Shown one piece after another: positions 42,401 through 53,130 of a stretch of 64,000 nt of DNA (the stretch's first letter is position 1; the number at the start of each line of letters is the position of its first letter). The translations under genes were made by a program, and so were the position numbers. The DNA is taken from contig DATAOI010000064.1 in the NCBI GenBank assembly GCA_036265815.1, positions 1-64,000 on the forward strand, in the 5' to 3' direction. This stretch comes from Gemmatimonadales bacterium (GTDB lineage Bacteria; Gemmatimonadota; Gemmatimonadetes; Gemmatimonadales; GWC2-71-9). The notes beneath the pieces were generated by a model, which was not told where the DNA came from, searched no databases, and worked only from the letters and a program-made list of their open reading frames with translations.

Positions 42401-43966
42401 TCAGCCGTGCCGGGGCGTCAGCAGGGCGATCGGCAGGATCACCTCTTCCGGCGAGACTCCCCCGTGGAGGAAGGCGCCGCGGTAGCGGGCCTGATACTCC
42501 CGGAGCTTGGTCGGGTAGACGAAGAAGCGATCTCCGGTGGCCAGCAGCAGCCGGGTGGCCGGCGTCCGGGCCGGCAGCCCGAAGCTGGGCAGGTCCTCCA
42601 CCACCAGCGCCGCCTCGGCCTCCTGGGCTCTCAGGTCCTCGCCGAACTTGTAGCGCAGGTTGGCCGTGGTGTCCCGCTTGGCGAAGACCGTGGCCGGGGT
42701 GTGGCAGTGGATCGACCCGTGGTCGGTGGTGAGCAGCACCGGGACGCCCCGCCGCTCGGCCTCACGCAGGGCGTCCCACAGCGGGGAGCGCTCGAACCAG
42801 GTCCGGGTGAGGTTCCGGAGCGCCGAGGTGTCGCGGGCCACCTCGAACAGGGTGGAGTTCTCGGTGCGGCCGTGGGTGAGCTGGTCGATGAAGTTGAACA
42901 CCAGCGCGGTGACGCCCCCTTGCGACAGATGGGCGGGAAGCCGCTTGAGCAGGGCATCGCCGTCGGCAGCGGTGAAGACCTTCTCGTAATGCACCGGCAC
43001 GGCCTTGCCGGTGAGGTCCTTGAGCTGCTCGGTGAGCAGCTCCGCCTCGTGCGCGTTGAGGCTGGCTTCCTCCTGATCGCTCCACCACTTGGGATAGCGC
43101 GCCTTGATCTCCGCCGGAAACAGCCCGCTGAAGATGGCGTTCCGGGCGAACGGCGTGGCCGTCGGCAGAATGGAGAAGTAGTGCGCCGTCTCGATGTCGA
43201 AGCGAGCCCCGATCAGCGGGCGGATCATGGCCCACTGATCCAGCCGGAGGCAGTCCACCACCACCAGCAGCACCTTCCCGTGGCTCTGCAGCACCGGCCG
43301 CAGGAACTCGGCGCCGATGTCCACAGAGAGCGGCGGGCGGTCGCTGTCGCCGTCGTGCAGCCAGTGGGCGTAGTTGCGCTGAAGGAACCGGGCGAAGTCC
43401 TGGCGCAGACTCTCCTGCAGGGTACGGAGCGCGTCCTGCAGCCCCGGCTCGTCCGCCTGGCCCAGCCGGACCTCCCATTCGGCCAGCTCCGCCACCAGCT
43501 CGACCCACTCGCGCCAGGCGAGCGGTCCGCCGCGGCGGGCCTCGAGCTCGCGGAACCGGGTGGCGAAGTCGCGGGAGAGGCGCTGCTGCCGGATCCGGTC
43601 GCCGTCCAGCAGCCGGGTGACCACCGAGAGGATCTGCCGCGGGTTGACCGGCTTGATCAGGTAGTCGGAGATGTCGGAGCCGATGGCGTCCTTGAGGGTG
43701 TCGTTCTCCTCGCTCTTGGTGACCATCACCACCGGCATGCCGTGGTCCAGCGCGCGGATGGCACGGAAGAGCTCGAGCCCGCGCCGGCCGGGCATCTGCT
43801 CGTCCAGGAGGACCACCCCGTAGGGCTGGCGCTGGAGCAACACCAGGGCATCATCGCCATGGGTGCTGGTCTCCACGGCGAACCCCTGCTCCTCCAGGAA
43901 CATGATATGGGACGTGAGGCTCTCGACCTCATCGTCCACCCAGAGAATGCTCTTGGGACGCGGCAT
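42401..43966 (-). CDS. Response regulator fused to a PglZ (alkaline-phosphatase-like) domain, PorX-like
   Basis: 521 residues. The receiver domain (about 5-120) has the acidic pair in WVDDE, phosphoacceptor Asp in VVLLDEQMPG, Thr in VMVTKSE and Lys in YLIKPVNP. After a helical linker the PglZ domain has VVVDCLRLDQW (first metal Asp), the nucleophile region LPTATPFARNAIFSG, NFIDQLTH and TTDHGSIH. This order is that of PorX, the Bacteroidota regulator of type IX secretion shown to be a zinc phosphodiesterase. No type IX genes are visible here. TAGACT lies six bases before ATG 43966. Confidence 0.87.
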   Translation of the reverse strand: MPRPKSILWVDDEVESLTSHIMFLEEQGFAVETSTHGDDALVLLQRQPYGVVLLDEQMPGRRGLELFRAIRALDHGMPVVMVTKSEENDTLKDAIGSDISDYLIKPVNPRQILSVVTRLLDGDRIRQQRLSRDFATRFRELEARRGGPLAWREWVELVAELAEWEVRLGQADEPGLQDALRTLQESLRQDFARFLQRNYAHWLHDGDSDRPPLSVDIGAEFLRPVLQSHGKVLLVVVDCLRLDQWAMIRPLIGARFDIETAHYFSILPTATPFARNAIFSGLFPAEIKARYPKWWSDQEEASLNAHEAELLTEQLKDLTGKAVPVHYEKVFTAADGDALLKRLPAHLSQGGVTALVFNFIDQLTHGRTENSTLFEVARDTSALRNLTRTWFERSPLWDALREAERRGVPVLLTTDHGSIHCHTPATVFAKRDTTANLRYKFGEDLRAQEAEAALVVEDLPSFGLPARTPATRLLLATGDRFFVYPTKLREYQARYRGAFLHGGVSPEEVILPIALLTPRHG

Positions 43967-43972
43967 CCACGA

Positions 43973-43978
43973 AGTCTA
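43973..43978 (-). promoter_or_regulatory. Candidate -10 box of the PorX-like gene
   Basis: TAGACT (minus strand) ends six bases before ATG 43966; only a weak -35 is visible. It opposes the promoter of the GT9 gene in a 65-bp gap. Confidence 0.45.
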
Positions 43979-43996
43979 ACCCCGGGCGCGGAACTC

Positions 43997-44025
43997 TTCA
44001 CCCCGCCGCATCGGAGGCGTACATT
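43997..44025 (+). promoter_or_regulatory. Leaderless promoter of the GT9 gene
   Basis: TTCACC (43997-44002), 17-bp spacer, TACATT (44020-44025), six bases, GTG 44032. No Shine-Dalgarno between box and start codon. Confidence 0.55.
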
Positions 44026-44031
44026 GCCGCC

Positions 44032-45057
44032 GTGGCGTACAGCATTTTCCTCTCCCCAGACGTGTTGGTGCTGCGGTTCAGCGCGATCGGCGACATCATC
44101 CTGATGACGCCGCTCTTGCGCGCCATCCGCACCCGCTATCCCGGCGCGCGGATCACCGTGCTGACCAAGCGCCAGTACACCCCGCTGGTGAGCGACAACC
44201 CCAACGTCAATGAAGTGTTCGGCGTGGCTCCGACCGACGGCGTCCGGGACATCGTGAAGCAGATCCGGAGCGTGCACTACACCCATCTCCTCGACCTGCA
44301 GGGCGGCCTCAGGACCGCACCGATCCGCCTGCTCGCCCGGGGTCCCTGGTCGAGCTATTCCAACCAACGGGGGGCGCGGGAGCTGCTGATCCGAACCAAG
44401 CGCAACGCCTATCCCGAGTATGTGCCGGTGGCGGAGCGGTATTTCGAAGCGGCACGCGACCTGGGCGTCGAGCCCGATGGCGCGCCGCCCGAGTTCTTCC
44501 TCAATCCGGGCGAGGAGGATCGGGCCGCCGCGTGGTTGGCGCAGGCGGGTATCGGCGGCGAGCGGCCGATGGTCAGCATCGCGCCGGGTGCCGCCCATGC
44601 CACCAAGCGCTGGCCCCGGGATTACTGGGTCCAGCTCATCCGCAGCATCGTCCACACCGGGGCCGACGTGGTGATCGTGGGCGGCCCGGACGACTCCGCC
44701 ACCGGCACCGACCTGGCGGTGCGCGCCGGGTCCCGCGTCGCCAGCGCCGCGGGGGACCTGAGCCTCCAGGGCACCGGGGCCGTGATCAAGCGGTCGGCCG
44801 CGCTGATCTCGGGCGACACCGGCGTCATGCACATGGCCACCGGGCTAGACACACCGGTGGTCGCCCTCTTCGGACCCACGGTGCGGCAGTTCGGATTCTT
44901 TCCCTACAAGGCGCGCGCGACCGTGGTGGAGCGAGACCTCGGCTGCCGTCCCTGCAGCAGTCACGGCGGACCCGCGTGCCCGCTGGAGCACCATCGCTGC
45001 ATGCGCGAGATCCAGCCCGAGATGGTCTTCACTGCCCTCACCCGGGCACTGGCGTGA
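44032..45057 (+). CDS. GT9 family glycosyltransferase (heptosyltransferase-like)
   Basis: 341 residues. LVLRFSAIGDIILMTPLLRAIRTRYP is the N-terminal signature of the WaaC/WaaF family; VSIAPGAAHATKRWPRDYW, VVIVGGPDDS and SGDTGVMHMATGLDTPVVALFGPT are the standard donor-domain segments. Such enzymes add heptose from ADP-heptose to LPS inner core. A Cys-rich C-terminal piece (CRPCSSHGGPACPLEHHRCM) is usual in this family. First gene of a three-gene operon with four-base overlaps. Confidence 0.88.
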   Translation: MAYSIFLSPDVLVLRFSAIGDIILMTPLLRAIRTRYPGARITVLTKRQYTPLVSDNPNVNEVFGVAPTDGVRDIVKQIRSVHYTHLLDLQGGLRTAPIRLLARGPWSSYSNQRGARELLIRTKRNAYPEYVPVAERYFEAARDLGVEPDGAPPEFFLNPGEEDRAAAWLAQAGIGGERPMVSIAPGAAHATKRWPRDYWVQLIRSIVHTGADVVIVGGPDDSATGTDLAVRAGSRVASAAGDLSLQGTGAVIKRSAALISGDTGVMHMATGLDTPVVALFGPTVRQFGFFPYKARATVVERDLGCRPCSSHGGPACPLEHHRCMREIQPEMVFTALTRALA

Positions 45058-45440
45058 GTGCCTGGGACCCGCCCGCCGTCGCCCTGCTGACCCTGTTGAG
45101 CGAGACCGTCCGCGGGCCCAAGCGCGAGGGCGTCTTCGCGCTCTGGCTCACCGTGAGAGTGGCGCAGGACCTCCTGGTGGAGCCCCCACCGCTGGAGCGG
45201 GCTCACCGGCGGCGGGTGCAGGCACTGGAGCAGCGACTCTCCAGTCTCACGATGCCGCCTCCGCTCCGGCGCGCGCTTACCGCCGCGGTGAGTCAGCTCC
45301 GGGAGGCCCGGCCCGAGAGCGTCGCCCAGGTGTTGAGCCAGTTGGTGGCGCCCGCCCGCGAATCGGGCGGCAGCGCGGCGGGTGAGGCGCTCACCCTGGC
45401 GGCGCGGTCGGCCCGCGCGGTGTTCCGGGGGGAGCGGTGA
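45054..45440 (+). CDS. Hypothetical helical protein between GT9 and the DnaB-like gene
   Basis: 128 residues, Ala/Leu/Arg-rich and predicted almost entirely alpha-helical (VALLTLLSETVRGPKREGVF, ALEQRLSSL, ALTAAVSQLREARPESVAQVLSQL). No signal peptide, membrane helix or known domain is recognised. Both ends overlap neighbours by four bases (GTGA type), so its synthesis is tied to the GT9 enzyme and, more tellingly, to the helicase-like ATPase downstream; a partner or regulator of that ATPase is a reasonable guess only. Confidence 0.65.
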   Translation: MSAWDPPAVALLTLLSETVRGPKREGVFALWLTVRVAQDLLVEPPPLERAHRRRVQALEQRLSSLTMPPPLRRALTAAVSQLREARPESVAQVLSQLVAPARESGGSAAGEALTLAARSARAVFRGER

Positions 45441-46300
45441 CGCCGCGACGGGAGGTGGCCGGACCGCTCGAGGCGCTGGTGGCGCGGATCGACGCGATCG
45501 AGCCGGGATCCACCGGGCCCGACACTGTGGCCACCGGGTTTCCATCCCTCGACCGGACCCTGGGCGGTGGCTTCCGCCGACAGGACCTGGTGGTGCTCGC
45601 CGGCGACGTGGCCAGTGGGAAGTCGGCCCTGGCACTGGGCATCGCGGTGCGCGCGGCGATGGCCGGCATTCCTGCCGTCTATCTCTCCGGTGAGATGAGT
45701 CCCGAGCGGGTGATGGAGCGCGCGCTCGCCCTCGAGGGCAAGGCGGCGATCGACGACCTCCGCCAGGGCCGGCTCGATGCGGTCACCCGGGCGGCGGTGG
45801 GAGCCGCGGCGCTCCGCCTGCGCAACGCCCCGCTCCTGCTCCGGCCGCTGCTGGGGGAAAGCTTCGATGAGGTCGGCTCGGCGCTGGAGCAGGTGCCCGG
45901 GCGCCAGCTGGTGGTGGTCGACTCGCTGCAGCTCACCCCGTCGCCCCGCCCGGCCGCGCGGCTGGACGAGCGAATCGCGCTGGCCGTGCGGGCGCTCAAA
46001 GGATTGGCGGTCGAAGCCAACGTGGCGGTGCTGGCGCTGGCGCAACTGCCCCGACACCGCGCGGGCCGGGATGACCCGCGGCCCACGCTCGACGATCTCG
46101 GCGCGCTGGGGAGCATCAAGCAGAACGCGGACTTGGTGCTGGCGATCTATCGGGAGGAGATGTATCGGCCGGGCCACGGCGTCGAAGGGGCGACGGAGCT
46201 CATCATCGCCAAGAACCGCAACGGGGCGACCGGGTTCGTGGATCTGTATTTCTATCCGCGATGGCTCCGGTTCGAGGACATGCTGGACCCGTCGTCCTGA
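45437..46300 (+). CDS. Stand-alone DnaB C-terminal-type RecA ATPase
   Basis: 287 residues matching only the helicase half of DnaB: TGFPSLDRTLGGGFRRQDLVVLAG opens the RecA fold, GDVASGKSALALG is Walker A, VYLSGEMSPERVMERALAL follows, QLVVVDSLQLT is Walker B, and ALGSIKQNADLVLAIYREE with IIAKNRNGATG matches the DnaB C-terminal motifs. The DnaB N-terminal helical domain, needed for its ring collar and primase contact, is missing. It might form rings without that domain, or act like RadA/KaiC-type ATPases. Start GTG 45437 overlaps the previous stop. Confidence 0.8.
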   Translation: MTPRREVAGPLEALVARIDAIEPGSTGPDTVATGFPSLDRTLGGGFRRQDLVVLAGDVASGKSALALGIAVRAAMAGIPAVYLSGEMSPERVMERALALEGKAAIDDLRQGRLDAVTRAAVGAAALRLRNAPLLLRPLLGESFDEVGSALEQVPGRQLVVVDSLQLTPSPRPAARLDERIALAVRALKGLAVEANVAVLALAQLPRHRAGRDDPRPTLDDLGALGSIKQNADLVLAIYREEMYRPGHGVEGATELIIAKNRNGATGFVDLYFYPRWLRFEDMLDPSS

Positions 46301-46307
46301 GCGCGCG

Positions 46308-46730
46308 CTACGACGTGGGTTTGCTCCCGGACGCCTGCGCCACCTTCGCGCTGTCCACCACGGCTCCCGCCAGATCCACCAAAGCCCCCCCGGTGCCAGG
46401 ATCCAGCCTCACCCGCACCCAGAGCGGCCGGTTCTCCCGTTGCGCGAAGAGCACCACGCTTCCACCCCGGTCCTTGGCGTCGTTGATCAGCTTCCAGCCG
46501 TCATTCTTGAATACCGAGCGGTAGTACGTGGCGATCTGGTCCGGCCGGATCGGTGTCCGCAGCGTGATCTGCAGGGCATCGGCGCCGCCCGACCGGGAGA
46601 CGAAGGTCGCCTGCGGAGGGATCGGCAGCCGGCTGAACACGTCCGACATCTTGGGAGGGCTCGGCGGCTTCTCACCGCACGCGGCCACCGCGAGAGCGAG
46701 CGCGGCCAGGCAGATTTTCCAGGGGTTCAT
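46308..46730 (-). CDS. Predicted lipoprotein of unknown function
   Basis: 140 residues. MNPWKICLAALALAVAACGEK is a lipoprotein signal with lipobox A-A-C, so mature Cys is residue 18. The rest is a compact alpha/beta domain (ATFVSRSGGADALQITLRT, YYRSVFKNDGWKLINDAKDR, SVVLFAQRENRPLWVRV) that recalls small lipid-anchored proteins of the same length but matches no family I can name. Strong promoter TTGACC-17-TAGTCT ends eight bases before ATG. It converges on the DnaB-like gene with a seven-base gap. Confidence 0.8.
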   Translation of the reverse strand: MNPWKICLAALALAVAACGEKPPSPPKMSDVFSRLPIPPQATFVSRSGGADALQITLRTPIRPDQIATYYRSVFKNDGWKLINDAKDRGGSVVLFAQRENRPLWVRVRLDPGTGGALVDLAGAVVDSAKVAQASGSKPTS

Positions 46731-46738
46731 GAGGCGGG

Positions 46739-46767
46739 AGACTAGCGTCCGGACCGGTGTCGGTCAA
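46739..46767 (-). promoter_or_regulatory. Strong leaderless promoter of the lipoprotein gene
   Basis: Minus strand TTGACC (complement of 46762-46767; five of six consensus bases), 17-bp spacer, TAGTCT (complement of 46739-46744), eight bases, ATG 46730. The best -35 of the twelve cases. Confidence 0.7.
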
Positions 46768-46777
46768 GTGCTGCGCG

Positions 46778-46806
46778 TTGCCGCAAGCGGCTGTCAGACT
46801 TATGTT
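46778..46806 (+). promoter_or_regulatory. Promoter of the yebC-ruvCAB operon
   Basis: TTGCCG (46778-46783), 17-bp spacer, TATGTT (46801-46806). The start point would be near 46813, leaving a ~67-base leader that ends with AAGGAG seven bases before ATG 46880. The dyad GCCGC-AA-GCGGC (46780-46791) overlaps the -35 and spacer and could be an operator. Its -35 lies back to back with that of the lipoprotein promoter. Confidence 0.6.
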
Positions 46807-46879
46807 TCCGCCTGCGCTCCGGGTCCGAGAGCCCGCCCATCGCAGCGTCCCAACCTTGTCAGCGGTAAGGAGTTCGGCT

Positions 46880-47629
46880 ATGGCCGGCCATAGCAAGTGG
46901 AAACAGATCAAGCGGAAGAAGGCGGTCACCGATGCCCGGCGTGCCTCCTCCTGGACCAAGGTCATCCGCGAGATCACCGTCGCCGCCCGAAGCGGCGGGG
47001 GCGACCCCGGCGGCAACCCCCGCCTCCGCACCGCGATCGATGCCGCCAAGGCGGTCAACATGCCCGGCGAGAACATCGATCGCGCGGTAAAGAAGGGCAC
47101 CGGTGAGCTGGAAGGGAGCGTCTACGAGGAGCTCACCTACGAGGGCTACGGACCCGGCGGCGCCGCCATCTTCATCGAGGCCACCACCGACAATCCCAAC
47201 CGGACGGTCGCCGAGATCCGCCACGCCTTCAGCCGCAACGGCGGCAACCTCGGCGCTACCAACTCGGTGGCCTGGATGTTCGACCGGAAGGGCCAGATCT
47301 ATCTTGACGCCACTCGCTACGATGAGGACCCGACTCTCGAGGCGGCGTTGGACGCCGGCGCCGAAGACTTCACCCGGGAGGGCGATCAGTTCGTCATCAC
47401 CACCACCCCAGCCGCCTTCCACGCGGTGCAGGACGCGCTCCGGGCGCGGAAGCTGGCGATCGAGTCGGCCGAGTTGACGATGGTGCCCAGGAACACCGTC
47501 AAGGTCGAGGGCGTGGACGCCGAGCGGATTCTCCGGCTGATGGAGGTGCTGGAGGAGCTGGACGACGTCTCCAAGGTCTCCTCCAACTTCGATATCGACG
47601 CCGCCCACCTGGCCGAGGCCGAGGCCTGA
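46880..47629 (+). CDS. yebC: YebC/PmpR family protein
   Basis: 249 residues. The family start MAGHSKWKQIKRKKAVTDARR is exact, and AIDAAKAVNMPGENIDRAVKKGTGE and YEGYGPGGAAIFIEATTDNPNRT are typical. YebC-type proteins act either as DNA-binding regulators or as translation factors that relieve ribosome stalling at difficult sequences. It commonly precedes ruvC, as here. It has a proper Shine-Dalgarno, unlike the leaderless genes. Confidence 0.95.
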   Translation: MAGHSKWKQIKRKKAVTDARRASSWTKVIREITVAARSGGGDPGGNPRLRTAIDAAKAVNMPGENIDRAVKKGTGELEGSVYEELTYEGYGPGGAAIFIEATTDNPNRTVAEIRHAFSRNGGNLGATNSVAWMFDRKGQIYLDATRYDEDPTLEAALDAGAEDFTREGDQFVITTTPAAFHAVQDALRARKLAIESAELTMVPRNTVKVEGVDAERILRLMEVLEELDDVSKVSSNFDIDAAHLAEAEA

Positions 47630-47639
47630 GAGCGCCTCG

Positions 47640-48152
47640 GTGAGGGTGCTGGGGATCGACCCGGGCACCGCGGTCCTGGGCTATGGCGTGGTGGAGAGCG
47701 GGACCGGACCTCATCCCCGGCTGGTCGAGTGCGGCACCCTCACCACCACCGCTCGCGACACTCTGCCGGCGAGACTCCGCATGATCCATGAGGGCATGGC
47801 CACGCTCCTCACCCAGCACGCGCCGGATGCGATGGCCGTGGAGAGCGCCTTCTACGGCAAGAACGTGCGGACCACGGTGGTGCTGAGCCATGCCCGCGGC
47901 GTCATCCTGCTCGCGGCCGAGCAGGCCGGGGTGACGATCGCGGAGTACTCGCCGGCGCAGGTGAAGAAGGCGGTGGTGGGACGGGGCGCGGCGCTGAAGC
48001 CCCAAGTGGGGTACATGGTGGCGCAGCTGCTCCGGCTCAAGGCGCCGCCTCAGCCGGCGGATGCGGCCGACGGTGTGGCGGTGGCGCTGACCCACCTGTT
48101 GATCGCCACCCGCCAGGCGGCGTTCTTCCGCCAGGTCACGGGCGCGCGATGA
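47640..48152 (+). CDS. ruvC: Holliday junction endonuclease RuvC
   Basis: 170 residues. The RNase H-like active site is complete: Asp in LGIDPGTAVLGYG (residue 7), Glu in VESAFYGKNVRT, and the Asp pair in PADAADGVAVALTH. RuvC cuts Holliday junctions bound by RuvAB. GTG 47640 is 10 bases after yebC; the stop overlaps ruvA (ATGA). Confidence 0.95.
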   Translation: MRVLGIDPGTAVLGYGVVESGTGPHPRLVECGTLTTTARDTLPARLRMIHEGMATLLTQHAPDAMAVESAFYGKNVRTTVVLSHARGVILLAAEQAGVTIAEYSPAQVKKAVVGRGAALKPQVGYMVAQLLRLKAPPQPADAADGVAVALTHLLIATRQAAFFRQVTGAR

Positions 48153-48748
48153 TCGCCACGGTGACTGGCACGCTCTCCGAGCGGGATGGCGACACCATCG
48201 TGGTGCAGACCGAAGGCGGCGTGGGCTACGCCGTGACCGTGCCCACCGGCGTAGCGGAGCGGCTTCCGCCCCAAGGCGGCCGGGTGAGTCTCCATACCGA
48301 GCTGGTGGTGAAGGAAGACGGTTGGGCCCTGTTCGGCTTCGACCGGGCGGCGGAGCGGTTGGTCTTCCAACGGCTGCTCGGCGCCAGCGGGTTCGGTCCC
48401 AAGCTGGCCCTCGCCCTGCTCTCGGCGCTGGGCCCGGAGCGCACGGTGCGCAGCATCCTCGCGCGGGACCTCACGGCGCTCAGTTCCGTCGGCGGCATCG
48501 GCAAGAAGAAGGCGGAGCGCCTCGTGCTGGAGCTGCAGGACCGGTTCGGCGGCCTGATGCTGGAGCCGCAGCCGTCGAGGCCGGCCGGCACCGAGGACGC
48601 GGTCCGCGCACTGGTGAGCCTGGGCTACGGAGTCGCGGCGGCCGATGACGCCGTGCGAGCCGCCCTGGCCGAAGAGACGCCGATGGAGCCGTCGCAACTT
48701 ATCCGCCGCGCGCTGCAGCAGCTTGCCGCCGCCCGGGGAGGGCGCTGA
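48149..48748 (+). CDS. ruvA: Holliday junction DNA helicase subunit RuvA
   Basis: 199 residues. MIATVTGTLSERDGDTIVVQTEGGVGYAV is the N-terminal OB-type domain, GASGFGPKLALALLSAL and VGGIGKKKAERLVLEL are the two helix-hairpin-helix motifs, and the flexible linker and C-terminal domain III (ALVSLGYGVAAADDAV) that contacts RuvB follow. Overlaps ruvC by four bases. Confidence 0.95.
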   Translation: MIATVTGTLSERDGDTIVVQTEGGVGYAVTVPTGVAERLPPQGGRVSLHTELVVKEDGWALFGFDRAAERLVFQRLLGASGFGPKLALALLSALGPERTVRSILARDLTALSSVGGIGKKKAERLVLELQDRFGGLMLEPQPSRPAGTEDAVRALVSLGYGVAAADDAVRAALAEETPMEPSQLIRRALQQLAAARGGR

Positions 48749-48752
48749 TCCC

Positions 48753-48929
48753 ATGACCGTCGCCGCGGTGACCGCCGAGTGGAACTGCACCCGCTGCGGC
48801 ACCACCAATCGCAAGCTGGTTCCGGCAACCACCAGCCAGACGGTCGACGTCTGCAATCATTGCCACGCCCGGCACCTGATCGAGCCGGGTACCCGCCCGG
48901 TACGCTGGACCGCGCGGCTGGACGACTGA
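48753..48929 (+). CDS. Small zinc-ribbon protein between ruvA and ruvB
   Basis: 58 residues: [32 protein letters not shown]. Two C-x2-C pairs (CTRC and CNHC) about 20 residues apart make a one-zinc ribbon; the short tail is basic. ATG 48753 is four bases after the ruvA stop with GGGGAGGG upstream, and ruvB follows 17 bases after its stop. I do not know a named family with this place in a ruv operon. It may assist RuvAB or be an unrelated nucleic-acid-binding protein. Confidence 0.75.
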   Translation: MTVAAVTAEWNCTRCGTTNRKLVPATTSQTVDVCNHCHARHLIEPGTRPVRWTARLDD

Positions 48930-48946
48930 AGGCCCAGGTGCACCAC

Positions 48947-49961
48947 ATGACGAGACTACAGGTCACCACCCCCGAGGTCCTCCCCGAGGAGACCGGCGCC
49001 GATGCCGCGCTCCGGCCATCCAGACTGGACGAGTTCATCGGCCAGGCGCAGGTGAAGAGCTCGCTCCAGATCGCGATCGATGCCGCCAAGCAGCGCCGGG
49101 AGACCCTGGACCACACCCTCTTCTTCGGGCCGCCCGGGCTGGGCAAGACCACGCTTGCAATGCTCATGGCAAAGGAGATGGGCGTGCAGCTCCGCACCAC
49201 CTCCGGTCCGGTGCTGGAGAAACCGGGCGACCTGGTCGGCCTGCTCACGTCGCTCGGCGCGGGCGACATGCTTTTCATCGACGAGATCCACCGGATGAAG
49301 CCGGCGCTGGAGGAGTTCCTCTATCCCGCCATGGAGGATTACCGGGTCGACGTCCGCATCTCGGAGGGACCCCACGCGCAGACCATCCCCATGGCGCTCG
49401 AACGCTTCACCCTGGTCGGCGCCACCACGCGGTTCGGACTCCTGACCCCGCCGATGCGGGCCCGCTTCGGTCTGGTGGAGCGGTTGGGCTTCTATCCGGC
49501 CGACGAGCTGCAGCGCATCGTGATGCGCTCCGCGACCATCCTCGCGGTCCCCATCGACGAGACCGGCGCCGCGGAGATCGCCCGGCGGAGCCGGGGCACA
49601 CCGCGGGTCGCCAACCGGCTGCTCCGCCGGGTGCGGGACTACGCCCAGGTGAAGGCGGACGGCCGGATCACGACCGAGGTGGCGGATGCCGCCCTGGCCC
49701 GACTCAACGTGGACAGCTTCGGACTCGACGATATGGACTCGCGCATTCTCACCACCATCATCGAGAAGTTCGGCGGCGGACCGGTGGGTCTGGGGACCGT
49801 CGCGGTGGCGGTGGGAGAGGACGCGGGCACACTGGAGGACGTGTACGAGCCGTACCTCATTCAGCAGGGCTTCCTGGAGCGCACGCCCCGAGGCCGGTGC
49901 GCCACCGCGCACGCCTACCGCCACTTCGGCCTGACGCCGCCCGTCGGGCAGACGACGATCT

Positions 49962-49972
<11 letters not shown>
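48947..49972 (+). CDS. ruvB: Holliday junction branch-migration ATPase RuvB
   Basis: 341 residues. [20 protein letters not shown] starts the AAA+ domain; Walker A is GPPGLGKTT, Walker [10 protein letters not shown], sensor 1 LVGATTRFG, arginine-finger region PPMRARFG, and the winged-helix C-terminus contains [12 protein letters not shown] 48947 is selected because the conserved part begins about 30 residues later, as in other RuvB. The 3' end overlaps queA by 11 bases. Confidence 0.96.
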
Positions 49973-52788
<2,816 letters not shown>

Positions 52789-52797
52789 GGAGAGACC

Positions 52798-53130
52798 ATG
52801 TTCGGAACCCAATCCGGTTCGGGCGGCGGACTCAGCGTCCTGCTGCTGCAGATGGTCGCGATCGGCCTGGTCTTCTATTTCCTCATCCTGCGCCCGTCGG
52901 GCCAGGCCAGAAAGAAGCACGCCGAGATGCTGGCGAACCTGAAAAAGGGCGACGAGGTGATGACCAGCGGTGGCATCATCGGGCGGGTGAAGGACATCAA
53001 GGACGTGGAGGCCGATGGTGTGAAGGAGACCCGGGTGACGGTGGAGAGCGGCACGGCCAGCGTCATCGTCGAGCGGTCGCGGATCGTGCGCATCGGCGGC
53101 GCCTCGGCCCAGAGCGTGTCCGCGGCATGA
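52798..53130 (+). CDS. yajC: Sec translocase accessory protein YajC
   Basis: 110 residues. A short N-terminus precedes one membrane helix (LLLQMVAIGLVFYFLILRP), then the YajC signature KKHAEMLANLKKGDEVMTSGGIIGRV. YajC joins SecDF at the SecYEG channel. It lies between tgt and def; secD and secF, frequent neighbours, are absent. ATG 52798 has GAGGAGA as ribosome-binding site. TATGCT at 52771-52776 might be an internal -10 box. Confidence 0.93.
   Translation: MFGTQSGSGGGLSVLLLQMVAIGLVFYFLILRPSGQARKKHAEMLANLKKGDEVMTSGGIIGRVKDIKDVEADGVKETRVTVESGTASVIVERSRIVRIGGASAQSVSAA

Noticed and set aside
42401-43966. Evidence for a type IX secretion system
   Set aside because: Only the PorX-like regulator is present; no Por/Gld/Spr structural gene occurs in the window.
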